Shown: positions 37,839-47,820, counted from the first letter of the stretch. The stretch is 64,000 nucleotides of DNA from Planktothrix tepida PCC 9214 (GCF_900009145.1 NZ_LN889782.1:755503-819502), one strand, 5' to 3'. Made by a program: numbers and translations. Notes: generated from the sequence alone by a model not told the origin.

Positions 37839-38856
37839 CGAAGCAAACCGAGATAATCAATGCTGTGAGCGTCGATTCTTTGACTGGTTGTTGCAACAGC
37901 CAACGACATCTTTATCTCATCAGGCTCAGGATGGATTAAACTCCCATCCCATTCCTGATGAGACTTCTGGAGTTGAAAACTTAGAGGGGGAGGAATTAGA
38001 CCCCCTCGATTCTGAAGAGATGGACGTTTTCGACCCCAACAGTCAACGATTCACACTGGGAGATATACCGATTGTGAAAAACCGATTTGAGACCGTTTTG
38101 AGAGAAAGACTCAAACCCACGATTCAACTGAACCCGCCCTTGTTTCCTTGGGAACCCGTCGGCACTGATTTGCAGCATGAATATCCAGACGCATTCAGGG
38201 AAGAACCGGTTCCTCTGTCTAATCTTTGGGTTGCTCATCGACAGCAATTGAGATGGTCAGTTCCTCTACCAGAGTGGGTTTTTGATCAATTATTGGTTCC
38301 TTGTCAAAAAGTGGTTCACTCTGCTTTGCAGCAAGGTGCTAAATTAGTTCAGGTGGTGGAAACGTTATTTCCTAATGAATCCCAACCTCTGAATGAATTG
38401 GCAGGTTATGTGATTCTAGGGCGTTTACGAAGTTATACCGATTTAACCGAGTCTCAGCCTTGTTATGAAACTGCAACCCCTGAGCAACAAATGGTGTTGT
38501 TATTATTAGCAGCGCAGGAAATTCTTCAGGCTTTGACTCTCAATTGTGGTTTGAATCAAGCTCCTGTTCACCAAGAGTGGTTAACGACTTTAGGAGAATT
38601 GACCCTTGAGGTGGAATATGTTCAAACCGAGTATGGATCTAGTTTGAAAATTCTGGGTCAACTTCCAGCCGGAGGGCGGTTGCAACTGTTAGATGACACG
38701 AGATCAGCAACAGCGCAACGGGAATCTCCCGGATATTTGAAACTGGAACTAATAGACCCGGAACCGAACCGAATTTATCGACTTCATGTTTTATTTCATA
38801 GTGACGAGCAAAATCCCCTCTGTTTTGCAATTTGCCCCCAACCTTGGATTGAATAA
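37831..38856 (+). CDS. PatU-like protein
   Basis: 341 aa from the ATG that overlaps the hetZ stop; a GTG one codon upstream is also possible. The N-terminal RRFFDWLLQQP motif is followed by a Glu/Asp-rich low-complexity linker (about 35-75), then FPWEPVG and a long soluble domain (WVFDQLLVPCQKVV, LAGYVILGRLRSYTD). PatU (patU5/patU3 in Anabaena) is linked to hetZ and heterocyst patterning. Placement and overlap with the HetZ-like gene are the main support. No catalytic motif is visible. Confidence 0.6.
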   Translation: MNNEANRDNQCCERRFFDWLLQQPTTSLSHQAQDGLNSHPIPDETSGVENLEGEELDPLDSEEMDVFDPNSQRFTLGDIPIVKNRFETVLRERLKPTIQLNPPLFPWEPVGTDLQHEYPDAFREEPVPLSNLWVAHRQQLRWSVPLPEWVFDQLLVPCQKVVHSALQQGAKLVQVVETLFPNESQPLNELAGYVILGRLRSYTDLTESQPCYETATPEQQMVLLLLAAQEILQALTLNCGLNQAPVHQEWLTTLGELTLEVEYVQTEYGSSLKILGQLPAGGRLQLLDDTRSATAQRESPGYLKLELIDPEPNRIYRLHVLFHSDEQNPLCFAICPQPWIE

Positions 38857-38951
38857 GGAGCAACCCATAAGCTAAATTTAGTCTGTCAGTTTAGGTGATC
38901 TTAAGTTAAAGTAGTTTAAGGTTTCAACCCTTTAACCTTTAAGCTTAAACG

Positions 38952-41312
38952 ATGACACCCTCAATCCCTTTTTTTAGTCAATTATGGCGACGGATTGAAG
39001 CAGCACCCAAGCCAGTACCGGAGGATTCCCTGTGGCTACGGGTGTTAGTTCAATTGTTAGTGATTGCGGGGATTGTGGCAACGGATGTTGCTATTGAGGA
39101 ACCCCTGAATTTATGGGCAATTCCTGTAAGTATCCTGGGGGCAACCTGGAGTTGGTTTCGTCGCCGCCATCGCAATGTGCCGATTAAATTTTGTATTGCG
39201 ATTGGAATGTTAGTTGCCCTGGCTGCATTTTTTGGGCGACTATTTGGGGAAATGAATGATACGCGGTTAGCGTTAGCCAGATTATTAATTGAATTACAGG
39301 TTTTACATAGTTTTGATTTACCCCGTCGCAAAGATTTGGGGTATTCGATGGTGATTGGGTTGATTTTATTGGGAGTCGCAGGGACGCTTAGTCAAACGAT
39401 GGCGTTTGCGCCTGTGGTGTTAGTATTTTTGGGGTTGGCTTTACCGACGTTAATTTTAGATTATCGCTCTCGGTTAGGGTTAGGAGATATTGAATTTAAG
39501 TCGAAAAAAACATCACAGCAACCGGGTAGTCAGGTAAATTTTAAGTTTGTTGGAATTCTTTTTTTAGTCGTAGTTGCTTTAGGATTAATTATTTTTACCG
39601 CTCTTCCTCGGTTCCCAGGATATCAGTTAAGAACATTTCCGGTGAGTTCTCCGATTAAAATGCCACCGGGACAATTTGATGGCAGACAAATTTTAAATCC
39701 AGGTTATGTGTCTTCAGGAAAAGATCAGAATAATAATTCCGGTGGGGGTGGTACTGGATTAAATCAGGAAACAGGAGCCGGAACGCTAAACGATACGTTT
39801 TATTATGGATTTAATACGAAAATTAATCAGAATTTACGCGGAGCATTAAAGCCTCAAGACGTTCTACGAGTGCGCTCACAAGCGAGGGGATTTTGGCGAG
39901 TCGTGGCTTTTGATCGCTATACCGGACAAGGATGGGAAATTTCTCGTAATGATAGAACAATTCCTTTAAGGCGTTCGATTTGGTCGTATCAGTTTAATTT
40001 GTTTCCGTTAATCACTCAAGCAAAAATGCAAGAAGTGGTTCAGAGTTATACCGTACTGCAACAACTTCCGAGTTTAATTCCGGCGATGGATAAGCCAAAA
40101 GAAATCTATTTTCCCACTGAGGAAATCGCTGTTGATCCTGATGGGAATTTACGCTCACCTTTGGAACTCCGAGAGGGAATGACTTACACAGTGGTTTCTC
40201 AAGTTCCCTATCGTAACCGCAATCAATTACAACAAGCATCAACGAACTATCCCAAAACTATCAAAAAATATTATTTACAAGTTCCTGAAGAAATCGAGGA
40301 GAAAGTCAGGAAAAAAACAGAAGAAATCTTAGCCAGCGTCAATCAAGTCGCCCAAAATAAGAAACCTTTAGATTCAACCTATGAAAAAGTTTTATATTTA
40401 GCACAATATCTTAAACAAAACCCCAATTATAAATTACAAAAGGAACCTCCATTTCTAAAGAAAAATGAAGATTTAGTTGCAGCGTTTTTATTTGGGTATC
40501 AAGATAGTCCTCCAGGAGAAAAAATCACCGGAGGCTACCCCGATCATTTTTCTACGGTTCTAACAATAATGTTACGTTCTATCGGAATTCCAGCGCGACT
40601 GGTCGCCGGGTTTAACCCTGGGGAGTTTAATTATTTTACGGGGTTATACGTTGTGAAAAATACTGATGCTTTTGCGATGACAGAGGTATATTTCCCTAAC
40701 TATGGTTGGTTTGCATTTAATCCCATTCCGGGGATGGATTTAATTCCCCCTTCGGTGGAAGAAGACCAAACTTTTAGTGCCTTAAAAGCGTTTTGGAGTT
40801 GGGTGGCGGGTTGGCTACCTTCTCCGGTTGTGAATGGGTTACAAGCGATTTTAGGAACGATAATTTTAGGAATACTTCAAGGAATTCGTTGGTTTTTTAG
40901 TTTATTTACCCAGGGAGGGTTAGGGATTTTTAGTGGATTAATTATTACCACTGTGATTGCATTTTTCGGGTGGTTAAGTTGGGATATTTGGCAGGGTTGG
41001 AGCTATCGTCGTTGGTTGGCGAAACTCCCTCCTGAAGAAAGTCTTTACCAACAACTCTTAGCGGTTTTAGCCAGTAAAGGTTATCCGAAACATCCTGCAC
41101 AAACCCCGTTAGAATATGCGTCTTGGTTACAGCAATATCATTCAATTGCGGAAGCTGAAGTTATTGATGAATTGTCTCAAGGCTATATTGGTTGGCGTTA
41201 TGGTGGAAAACCGCTTAATCTTGAGCAAATGCGAGAGTTATTGATGAATTTAAAAAGAGCATATTGGAGACGGCTCAACCATCGAAGTTGGCTTAAATAC
41301 ATAAAACGATGA
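38952..41312 (+). CDS. Transglutaminase-like (TgpA/DUF3488) membrane protein, catalytic residues replaced
   Basis: 786 aa. Six or so N-terminal helices (about 28-220, DUF3488/TgpA), a large extracytoplasmic region with a transglutaminase-like core (about 470-600), a helix pair near 640-690 and a cytoplasmic DUF4129-like tail (LLAVLASKGYPKHPAQTPLEYA). In active members the core has GYCxHF, DAHAW and DP. Here these read GYPDHF (Pro530), DAFAM (Phe574) and FNPIPG (Asn590), so Cys, His and Asp are all lost. It is downstream of patU on the same strand, 95 bp away. Confidence 0.85.
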   Translation: MTPSIPFFSQLWRRIEAAPKPVPEDSLWLRVLVQLLVIAGIVATDVAIEEPLNLWAIPVSILGATWSWFRRRHRNVPIKFCIAIGMLVALAAFFGRLFGEMNDTRLALARLLIELQVLHSFDLPRRKDLGYSMVIGLILLGVAGTLSQTMAFAPVVLVFLGLALPTLILDYRSRLGLGDIEFKSKKTSQQPGSQVNFKFVGILFLVVVALGLIIFTALPRFPGYQLRTFPVSSPIKMPPGQFDGRQILNPGYVSSGKDQNNNSGGGGTGLNQETGAGTLNDTFYYGFNTKINQNLRGALKPQDVLRVRSQARGFWRVVAFDRYTGQGWEISRNDRTIPLRRSIWSYQFNLFPLITQAKMQEVVQSYTVLQQLPSLIPAMDKPKEIYFPTEEIAVDPDGNLRSPLELREGMTYTVVSQVPYRNRNQLQQASTNYPKTIKKYYLQVPEEIEEKVRKKTEEILASVNQVAQNKKPLDSTYEKVLYLAQYLKQNPNYKLQKEPPFLKKNEDLVAAFLFGYQDSPPGEKITGGYPDHFSTVLTIMLRSIGIPARLVAGFNPGEFNYFTGLYVVKNTDAFAMTEVYFPNYGWFAFNPIPGMDLIPPSVEEDQTFSALKAFWSWVAGWLPSPVVNGLQAILGTIILGILQGIRWFFSLFTQGGLGIFSGLIITTVIAFFGWLSWDIWQGWSYRRWLAKLPPEESLYQQLLAVLASKGYPKHPAQTPLEYASWLQQYHSIAEAEVIDELSQGYIGWRYGGKPLNLEQMRELLMNLKRAYWRRLNHRSWLKYIKR

Positions 41313-41701
41313 TTTTGTCAAGATCAACTTATTGCAGATCAAAATAGTCTCTGAAAATTTGGTATCACACTTCAAGGTAAATTCAGGAATGTAATATTAT
41401 GATTACACGAAAAATCAGGATTTTAGACCTATGATTTTTAATAAAGCTATACTTACCCAGATTATTTTTTTTGTATTATAGCACCAAACGGCGTAATTGC
41501 GTCAATAGTTGCAAATAGCTTGCAATAACCTCTTGACAAAATTTGCCCCAAAATTGAGATAAACTTTTAAAATTTAAAACAATAACTCTTTTGCAATAAA
41601 GTAAGCTTATGTTAAGTTCCCTACCCCAGACAAGATAGGCTATGAGTCTCTACTAAAATTCCGATAAAATAACAACCAACAATCTGCAAGTGTGAGGAAC
41701 A
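41313..41701. other. Spacer, 389 bp
   Basis: No gene supported. AT-rich, with a small direct repeat atag-ttgcaa (41505-41525). It is the upstream region of the triple-repeat protein. Confidence 0.4.
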
Positions 41702-42583
41702 ATGGTGATGAAGCGAATAGTAGTAACGGGATTAATCAGTAGTTTTCTCTGGGGTTTACCCGTTCAAGCACAACCGACAACAGCTAATCCCTATAACTTA
41801 TTGCAATATAGTCAACTGAAAATTGGCATGACCTATGATCAAGTCAAAACGATTTTAGGGTCAGAAGGACAACAAGATCGGGGGTTTACAAACAATCAGA
41901 ACCCTAATTCCCCCGTAATTTATCATTGGATTAATGGAAATGGTTCAGCAATTAGTATTGTTTTTGATGCCGATAAAAAAGTAATCAAATTAGCGTCTTA
42001 TAATTTAAGCCATCCCGAACATTTACAAGTAACAAAAGCTGAAGACGGAACGTTACAAAATTTATCCCAAAGTACCATTCTGATTGATCAATATAATCAA
42101 ATTAAATTAGGAATGGCTTATGATGAAGTCGTTAAAATCATGGGTAGTGAAGGCAAAAAAGATGAAGAAATCAATCATTCTCCCCAGAACTTATCAGACC
42201 ATCGTTATCATTGGTTAAATCCCAATGGTTCTCGAATTACCGTAATCTTTGATCAAAATCAAAACGTTACCTCGGTTTTGACCCAAAATTTAGACAACTA
42301 TACAATTGGACAACTCGCACCCCCGAACCATCCAGAAGGGCCAACCTTAGCAACCCGTGAACAGTATTATCAATTGCGATTAGGAATGACCTATGAACAG
42401 GTGAAAGTGATTATGGGGAGTGAAGGAACCGTGAATACAGGCTTTAATCCCGAATTAGCAGAGAATTTTAAGGCGGCTTATGAATGGATGAACCCTGATG
42501 GAACCGGAATTAAAATCATTATGAGTGCTGAAGATCAAGTTTTAAGTATTTATAGTTATGGGATGGGTGTGGGACTGCGATAA
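41702..42583 (+). CDS. Exported protein with three BamE/DUF3862-like repeats
   Basis: 293 aa with a signal peptide (about 1-24, ending PVQAQ). Three repeats of about 80 residues each begin (Y)xQ(L/I)(K/R)(L/I)GM(T/A)Y(D/E)(Q/E)V and GSEG, then a Y(H/E)W(I/L/M)N(G/P)(N/D)G region and a final beta strand. This pattern is that of SmpA/BamE and BLIP-like DUF3862 domains, which are small protein-binding folds. The product is periplasmic or outer-membrane associated; it lacks the lipobox Cys of BamE. The start could be the second ATG at 41708. It precedes psbU. Confidence 0.75.
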   Translation: MVMKRIVVTGLISSFLWGLPVQAQPTTANPYNLLQYSQLKIGMTYDQVKTILGSEGQQDRGFTNNQNPNSPVIYHWINGNGSAISIVFDADKKVIKLASYNLSHPEHLQVTKAEDGTLQNLSQSTILIDQYNQIKLGMAYDEVVKIMGSEGKKDEEINHSPQNLSDHRYHWLNPNGSRITVIFDQNQNVTSVLTQNLDNYTIGQLAPPNHPEGPTLATREQYYQLRLGMTYEQVKVIMGSEGTVNTGFNPELAENFKAAYEWMNPDGTGIKIIMSAEDQVLSIYSYGMGVGLR

Positions 42584-42852
42584 GTTGCGACCGCTCCCAT
42601 GCCAGAACCGTAACAAATTTTAAGAAAGTTTACATAAAACCGGAAAAGGTTGACAACAGCATAAACTGAACTGTGATTTGAGTAAACTTCCAAATCCGGG
42701 CTTTTTAGCTAGGGGATCAGCGAGTTTTTCTATTGAACTTTGCGCCTAAATTGGGGGTAAAGGAAATGGTAGAATACACTTTGCTACTCATTCTGCCTGA
42801 AAATATCAAATTCTTGTAAATGCTGTTTATGTCAGTTGGGAGAAGAGCGTTG

Positions 42853-43284
42853 ATGAAACGATTGAGTCGCCTGTTGGCTGTGTTAGTTTTAATAGTGGGT
42901 TGTCTAGGATGGACTGGACATCAAAGTGCTTTAGCTGCAAACTTAAACGTGATGCAGTATGGAGTTACTTCTCCGATCTTAGCAACGGAAACGCCTCGGA
43001 GAAATCGTGTTGATGACAAGATGGCTAAGGTTCGCAATAAATTGGACTTAAATAATAGCGATCTGCGAGATTTTCGTCAATACAAAGGAATGTTTCCCAA
43101 GTTAGGGTCACTGATTATTCTGAATGCACCCTATGATTCCGTTGAGGATGTGTTGAAAATATCTGGTTTGACAGAACAACAAAAAGAAATTCTGCAACAG
43201 AATTTAGAGAACTTTACCGTGACTCCTCCTGAGTCTGTGTTTATCGAAGGTGACCAACGGTTAAATGTTGGGGCTTACGACTAA
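42853..43284 (+). CDS. psbU: Photosystem II extrinsic 12 kDa protein
   Basis: 143 aa from MKRLSRLL (42853); ATGs at 42820 and 42829 are possible but only add residues before the basic n-region. The signal peptide cleaves near ALA-AN, giving a mature lumenal protein. The PsbU core is visible: KLDLNNSDLRDFRQYKGMFP, IILNAPYDSVEDVL, ISGLTEQQKEILQQNLENFTV and the terminal RLNVGAYD, with a helix-hairpin-helix-like fold. PsbU stabilises the manganese cluster of the oxygen-evolving complex. Confidence 0.93.
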   Translation: MKRLSRLLAVLVLIVGCLGWTGHQSALAANLNVMQYGVTSPILATETPRRNRVDDKMAKVRNKLDLNNSDLRDFRQYKGMFPKLGSLIILNAPYDSVEDVLKISGLTEQQKEILQQNLENFTVTPPESVFIEGDQRLNVGAYD

Positions 43285-43316
43285 GCCATTTTTGGGATTC
43301 AGTGTCAGAATGTACG

Positions 43317-43353
43317 GATTATGTTAACGAGATTAAAAAAAGTTAACATAATC
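43317..43353. terminator. Perfect inverted repeat after psbU
   Basis: 12-bp arms gattatgttaac (43317-43328) and gttaacataatc (43342-43353) around a 13-nt A-rich loop. It lies 33 bp after the psbU stop. There is no T-run; it could be a 3' stabilising stem or operator. Confidence 0.55.
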
Positions 43354-43471
43354 TCTAACGTCAGTTTAATCCGTTTAAATCTGTTATGGTTCTGGGGTAC
43401 TGTACACCACTGGTACAGAGCAAAACCCTCATCCCTGACTTAAAACCAACCCCTCATCCTGGCACTGACCC

Positions 43472-45184
43472 ATGACCGTTATTGAGACTTCCTTAACTTC
43501 CCACCTGCCCTTAGTGTTTGATGTGTTGGTTGTGGGTACAGGAGCGGCGGGATTATATACCGCCCTTTGTTTACCTGAACACTTGAAGATTGGCTTAGTG
43601 AGTAAAGATGCTCTACCCCTATCAGCGAGTGATTGGGCGCAGGGAGGAATTGCTGCTGCTATTTCAAGCGATGACTCTCCCACCCTGCATTTAGAAGATA
43701 CCTTAAAAGCTGGGGCTGGGTTATGTGAAGTAGAGGCTGTTCAATTTCTAGTGAATCATGCGCCAAAATGTATTCATCGGTTAGTAGAATTAGGCGTAGC
43801 CTTTGATCGGCATCAAAGCCAGTTAGCCCTCACCTTAGAAGCAGCCCATTCCCGTCATCGAGTTTTGCACGCCGCCGATACAACTGGACGGGCTGTGATT
43901 ACAACCTTAACTGAACGAGTCTTAGAACGACCTAATATTAAAATTATTTCTCCCGCCTTCGCCTTAGATTTATGGATGGATACCGACGGCCAACGCTGCC
44001 AAGGCATCAGTTTGATTCACAATCATCAGATTTATCGGGTGAAAGCAAAGGCTGTAATCTTAGCCACGGGGGGAGGAGGCCAAGTTTTTGCCCACACCAC
44101 AAACCCAGAAGTGAGTACCGGGGATGGGGTGGCTATTGCTTGGAGAGCCGGAGCATTACTGAGAGATTTAGAGTTTTTCCAATTCCACCCAACGGCGTTA
44201 ACCCAACCGGGAGCGCCGCGATTTTTAATTAGTGAAGCCGTCCGAGGAGAAGGGGCCCACTTAATTGATAGCCAAGGTCGGCGGTTTGTCTTTGATTATG
44301 ATAGCCGGGGAGAATTAGCGCCCAGAGATGTGGTCAGTCGGGCTATTTTTAACCATTTGCAACAGTTACGTCAACAACCGGGAAATCATGGAGAACAAGT
44401 TTGGTTAGATTTACGGTCTATTCCCCCGGACAAAATCCGCTATCGCTTTCCGAATATTATTCAAGTTTGTCAACAGTGGGGCATTGATATTTTAAATCAA
44501 CCCATTCCTGTGACCCCAGCAGCCCACTATTGGATGGGGGGTATTGTGACGGATACTCAAGGTCAAACTTCTATCCCTGGACTTTATGCAGTGGGTGAAA
44601 CAGCCAGTACCGGAGTGCATGGTGCGAATCGTTTAGCCAGCAATTCTTTGCTAGAATGTTTAGTGTTTGGTGCTCAACTAGCATCTATTGACTTTCGTAA
44701 CCTTCCGACAACGAAGGAAAAATTTGATTCAACTTTAGAAATCAAGCCAGTGATTTTGAGTGACTCCCACTGGGAGGAACACTATGCTAGAATTAAAACA
44801 ATTCGATCCCACTTGCCCCATGTCCTATGGCAAAGTGCTGGGATTTGTCGCCAGTCTGATCACTTGGAGGAGGGTTTAACTCAGGTGAAAGCATGGTCTG
44901 AAGAATTTTTAGCTTTACCCATCAGCCAATTATTATCTCGTGTACATCCGAGTGATTCGAGTCATTGGGAATTAGTGGGCATTAAGGCACATGATTTAAA
45001 ACAATGGGGAGAAACTCGTAACTTACTCAGCATTGGCGAGTTAATTTTGAAGAGTGCAGCGTTTCGCCTTGAAAGTCGTGGGGGTCATTATCGACAAGAT
45101 TACCCACAGTCAGACCCAAGCTGGCAAGTTCATACTTTAATTCAAGAAAATCAAATTTGGAAATCACCACCGGTTCCCGATTAA
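43472..45184 (+). CDS. nadB: L-aspartate oxidase
   Basis: 570-aa flavoenzyme of the succinate dehydrogenase family that makes iminoaspartate, the first step of NAD synthesis. Landmarks are FDVLVVGTGAAGLYTAL (FAD binding), SASDWAQGGIAAA, VHGANRLASNSLLECLVFG and the DLEFFQFHPTAL and LISEAVRGEGAHL segments. The C-terminal helical domain is complete. nadA is not adjacent. The stop overlaps a convergent small frame at 45181. Confidence 0.95.
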   Translation: MTVIETSLTSHLPLVFDVLVVGTGAAGLYTALCLPEHLKIGLVSKDALPLSASDWAQGGIAAAISSDDSPTLHLEDTLKAGAGLCEVEAVQFLVNHAPKCIHRLVELGVAFDRHQSQLALTLEAAHSRHRVLHAADTTGRAVITTLTERVLERPNIKIISPAFALDLWMDTDGQRCQGISLIHNHQIYRVKAKAVILATGGGGQVFAHTTNPEVSTGDGVAIAWRAGALLRDLEFFQFHPTALTQPGAPRFLISEAVRGEGAHLIDSQGRRFVFDYDSRGELAPRDVVSRAIFNHLQQLRQQPGNHGEQVWLDLRSIPPDKIRYRFPNIIQVCQQWGIDILNQPIPVTPAAHYWMGGIVTDTQGQTSIPGLYAVGETASTGVHGANRLASNSLLECLVFGAQLASIDFRNLPTTKEKFDSTLEIKPVILSDSHWEEHYARIKTIRSHLPHVLWQSAGICRQSDHLEEGLTQVKAWSEEFLALPISQLLSRVHPSDSSHWELVGIKAHDLKQWGETRNLLSIGELILKSAAFRLESRGGHYRQDYPQSDPSWQVHTLIQENQIWKSPPVPD

Positions 45185-45399
45185 GTTCGTGAGCCAGAAC
45201 CATCGCCATCTGGGGGTTTTCCCGTTTTAGGAGGAACATACTCACAAATTAAATCTGAGGGAACCCAAAAATGATGAAATTGAGAAAGATTAAGCGGGTT
45301 GGCTGGCCCAAACTTAAGGATGAGAGCAAAAAGCAAGGCAACACTTAAGGGCAAACAGCAAACCCCTGCCAATATTTTGAGTGTTAGGCTAGAAACCAC
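45181..45399 (-). CDS. Possible small membrane/exported protein, 72 aa
   Basis: One hydrophobic segment near the N-terminus (ILAGVCCLPLSVALLFALIL) and a polar tail ending in a Gly/Ser/Pro-rich stretch (PPKTGKPPDGDGSGSRT). Such tails occur in exported cyanobacterial proteins. It overlaps nadB by 4 bp tail to tail. No family is recognised and coding status is uncertain, but composition is protein-like and the frame is not antisense to nadB beyond the stop. Confidence 0.4.
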   Translation of the reverse strand: MVSSLTLKILAGVCCLPLSVALLFALILKFGPANPLNLSQFHHFWVPSDLICEYVPPKTGKPPDGDGSGSRT

Positions 45400-45657
45400 A
45401 ATCGTTTTACCCCCTAATTAAACCTTTAATCTTTCAACCAGGGCAGCCAACGATAACAAAACTGCCTTAATGGTTCAAGTATATCAATTATATTCCGTAT
45501 TTACACTGAGTATTCTGGGAGAGTTTTTGACAATCAGCCCTATTCCCCCTGATATAAAGTCTATGATTAAAAATCATTACAATAATTATAAAATATTTTT
45601 ATAATTTAACATAAAACCGTCAGGGAAATTCTCTGTAGATATACAGTTGGAGTTAGC

Positions 45658-47820
45658 TTAGAGATTCGCAAACTCATACAAATTTTTTCCACTGCTCTTG
45701 GCTCGATACATGGCAGTATCTGCTAACTTAATCAGGGTTTCGAGATCTTGAGTATCCGTTGGATAAAAACTAATCCCTATACTGGTGGTAATGGAGAGAT
45801 GATGTCCTTCTAAGACAGTTTCTTGAGTAATCGTATCAAGGATTTTTTGGGCGACTCTCGCCGCATCAGACTTACTGGGAATTCCAGGAAGAATAACAGT
45901 AAACTCATCTCCTCCTAAACGGGAGACGGTATCACTTCCCCGTAAACACCCTTTGAGTCGGTTCGCAACGGTTTTGAGCAGTAAGTCTCCAATATGATGT
46001 CCCTGATTATCGTTGACATCCTTAAAGTCGTTTAAGTCCAAAAATAACAGTGCTACCAAACGATTTTGACTTTCGGCCCATTCTAAGGATTGGCTTAAGC
46101 GTTCATTAAATAAGGTACGGTTGGGAAGTCCCGTTAAAGGGTCATGTTCGGCGGAAACTCGCAGTTCAGCATTTGAGCGCTTTAGTTCGGCGGCAATTTG
46201 TTTTAAATTATCTTCTAACAATTTGCGTTCTGTAATATCCCGAATCACCCCCACTAAAAATAAATTTCCTGCCGCATCTCGGTGTAGCGATCGCTTCGTC
46301 GCAATATAATGAGTAATACCGTGAGCATCGGTTAATTGTTCTTCATTTTCCTGTTCCCAAGTGGTATGAAATGCCAGTTCATCTTGTTGGCGGAAGAGTT
46401 CTGCTTCATATTTGGGAAAAAGTTCTTCATCACTTTTCTCCATTAATACATTTAAAGGATAACCCACAAATTTACAATAAGCTTGATTCAAGACCAGCTT
46501 TTCATGATCTTTATTCTTAACAAAAATGGGGTCAGGAATCGTATTAATAATACTTTGTAAAAATTCCGTAGAGCGTTTTAACTGTCCTTGTAAATGAGCA
46601 AAATGGGCAATAATCACCCCCGCAGACCCCACTAAAGCTAGATTAGCAGGAATCACAGGAATCCACCAACCCCCTAGAAAAGCCAGGTAAGTAGCTCCCG
46701 TTATCCCGATAGTCATTAAAATAATTAAACCCACAGAACGACGAGGGGATTGCAATTTCCAACTTAAGGCTGCACCCACCCAAGACCACCCGAAAATCCA
46801 CAGCCATTCTAACGGTTCCGGCCAAACTTTAATTAACGTTCGACCGTCTAAAACAGAACTGATAATTTGACTAATTAATTGAGCTTGCAATTCTACCCCA
46901 TAAATGGGTGCGGAGGCTTTAAAAACCCCATCACTATAGGACGTTAATTCAAAATCTTTAATACTAGCCGCCTTAGAACCAATAATTACAATCCGATTTT
47001 TAATCACATCAGGAGAGACACGATTTTCTAAAATATCTCGCATGGGAATACTGGGAAAAGTTCCCGATGGCCCTCGGAGGTTGACTAAAAATTGATAACC
47101 TCTATCATTAGCTCTGATGTAAGAGCCATCGTTAGGTTTAAACCGATTAAATACCGTATTTTTTAGTTTTAACTCATTAGAGTCTGGAGAATAAGACTCT
47201 TCTTTAATGCCTTGATATTTGAGATAAATTAAAGCCAACTTCAACGCAAAACTGGTGTGAGTTTGTCCATCTTCAGTATCACTATATAATAAACCTCTTC
47301 GGACTTTCCCATCAGCATCTCGTGCTAAATTATTAAAACCAATTTCTTTTTTATCTTTTAAAATTTCAGGAGGGCGAACTCCATCTTTTCGGTCAGTTTC
47401 TAATAATTCAATTCCAATTAAATTAGGAATTGTTTTAAAAGCTTTTTCTAATTCTGCTTGTCCGGGTTCGATGGGTAAATCTCGATAAATATCTAAACCA
47501 ATAGCTCTGGGTTTAGCTGCATTAACTTTTTCTAAAAGTTGAGCAAGAATCCCATCAGAAGTGGGAAATCCATATTTTTGTAAATCTTGTTCATCAATGC
47601 CAATAATGACAATTCGCTCATCAACAGGTTCTAGGGGACGCCAACGAAAATATTGATCAAACAGAGCCCATTCTGAGGGTTGTAATACGCCTAAAAATCG
47701 AATCAGAAGCACAACTCCTGCCACACTAGAAGAAGTGGCTAAGACTCGACCTTCATGAGATAACCACCGTTTTAGAGCCGGGACAACTTGACGACGAGAA
47801 CCCTTAAATCTCTTCAACAT
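45658..47820 (-). CDS. CHASE2-PAS-GGDEF diguanylate cyclase
   Basis: 720 aa. An N-terminal helix (about 30-50) is followed by an extracytoplasmic CHASE2 sensory domain (about 60-330; RIVIIGIDEQDLQKYG, PRAIGLDIYRD, KNRIVIIGSKA). Three helices (about 337-415) and a PAS domain (SIINTIPDPIFVKNKD, QAYCKFVGYP) with a PAC segment come next, then GGDEF. The active-site motif RLGGDEF is intact and an RxxD product-inhibition site (RGSD) lies five residues before it. It should synthesise c-di-GMP under feedback control. Confidence 0.94.
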   Translation of the reverse strand: MLKRFKGSRRQVVPALKRWLSHEGRVLATSSSVAGVVLLIRFLGVLQPSEWALFDQYFRWRPLEPVDERIVIIGIDEQDLQKYGFPTSDGILAQLLEKVNAAKPRAIGLDIYRDLPIEPGQAELEKAFKTIPNLIGIELLETDRKDGVRPPEILKDKKEIGFNNLARDADGKVRRGLLYSDTEDGQTHTSFALKLALIYLKYQGIKEESYSPDSNELKLKNTVFNRFKPNDGSYIRANDRGYQFLVNLRGPSGTFPSIPMRDILENRVSPDVIKNRIVIIGSKAASIKDFELTSYSDGVFKASAPIYGVELQAQLISQIISSVLDGRTLIKVWPEPLEWLWIFGWSWVGAALSWKLQSPRRSVGLIILMTIGITGATYLAFLGGWWIPVIPANLALVGSAGVIIAHFAHLQGQLKRSTEFLQSIINTIPDPIFVKNKDHEKLVLNQAYCKFVGYPLNVLMEKSDEELFPKYEAELFRQQDELAFHTTWEQENEEQLTDAHGITHYIATKRSLHRDAAGNLFLVGVIRDITERKLLEDNLKQIAAELKRSNAELRVSAEHDPLTGLPNRTLFNERLSQSLEWAESQNRLVALLFLDLNDFKDVNDNQGHHIGDLLLKTVANRLKGCLRGSDTVSRLGGDEFTVILPGIPSKSDAARVAQKILDTITQETVLEGHHLSITTSIGISFYPTDTQDLETLIKLADTAMYRAKSSGKNLYEFANL

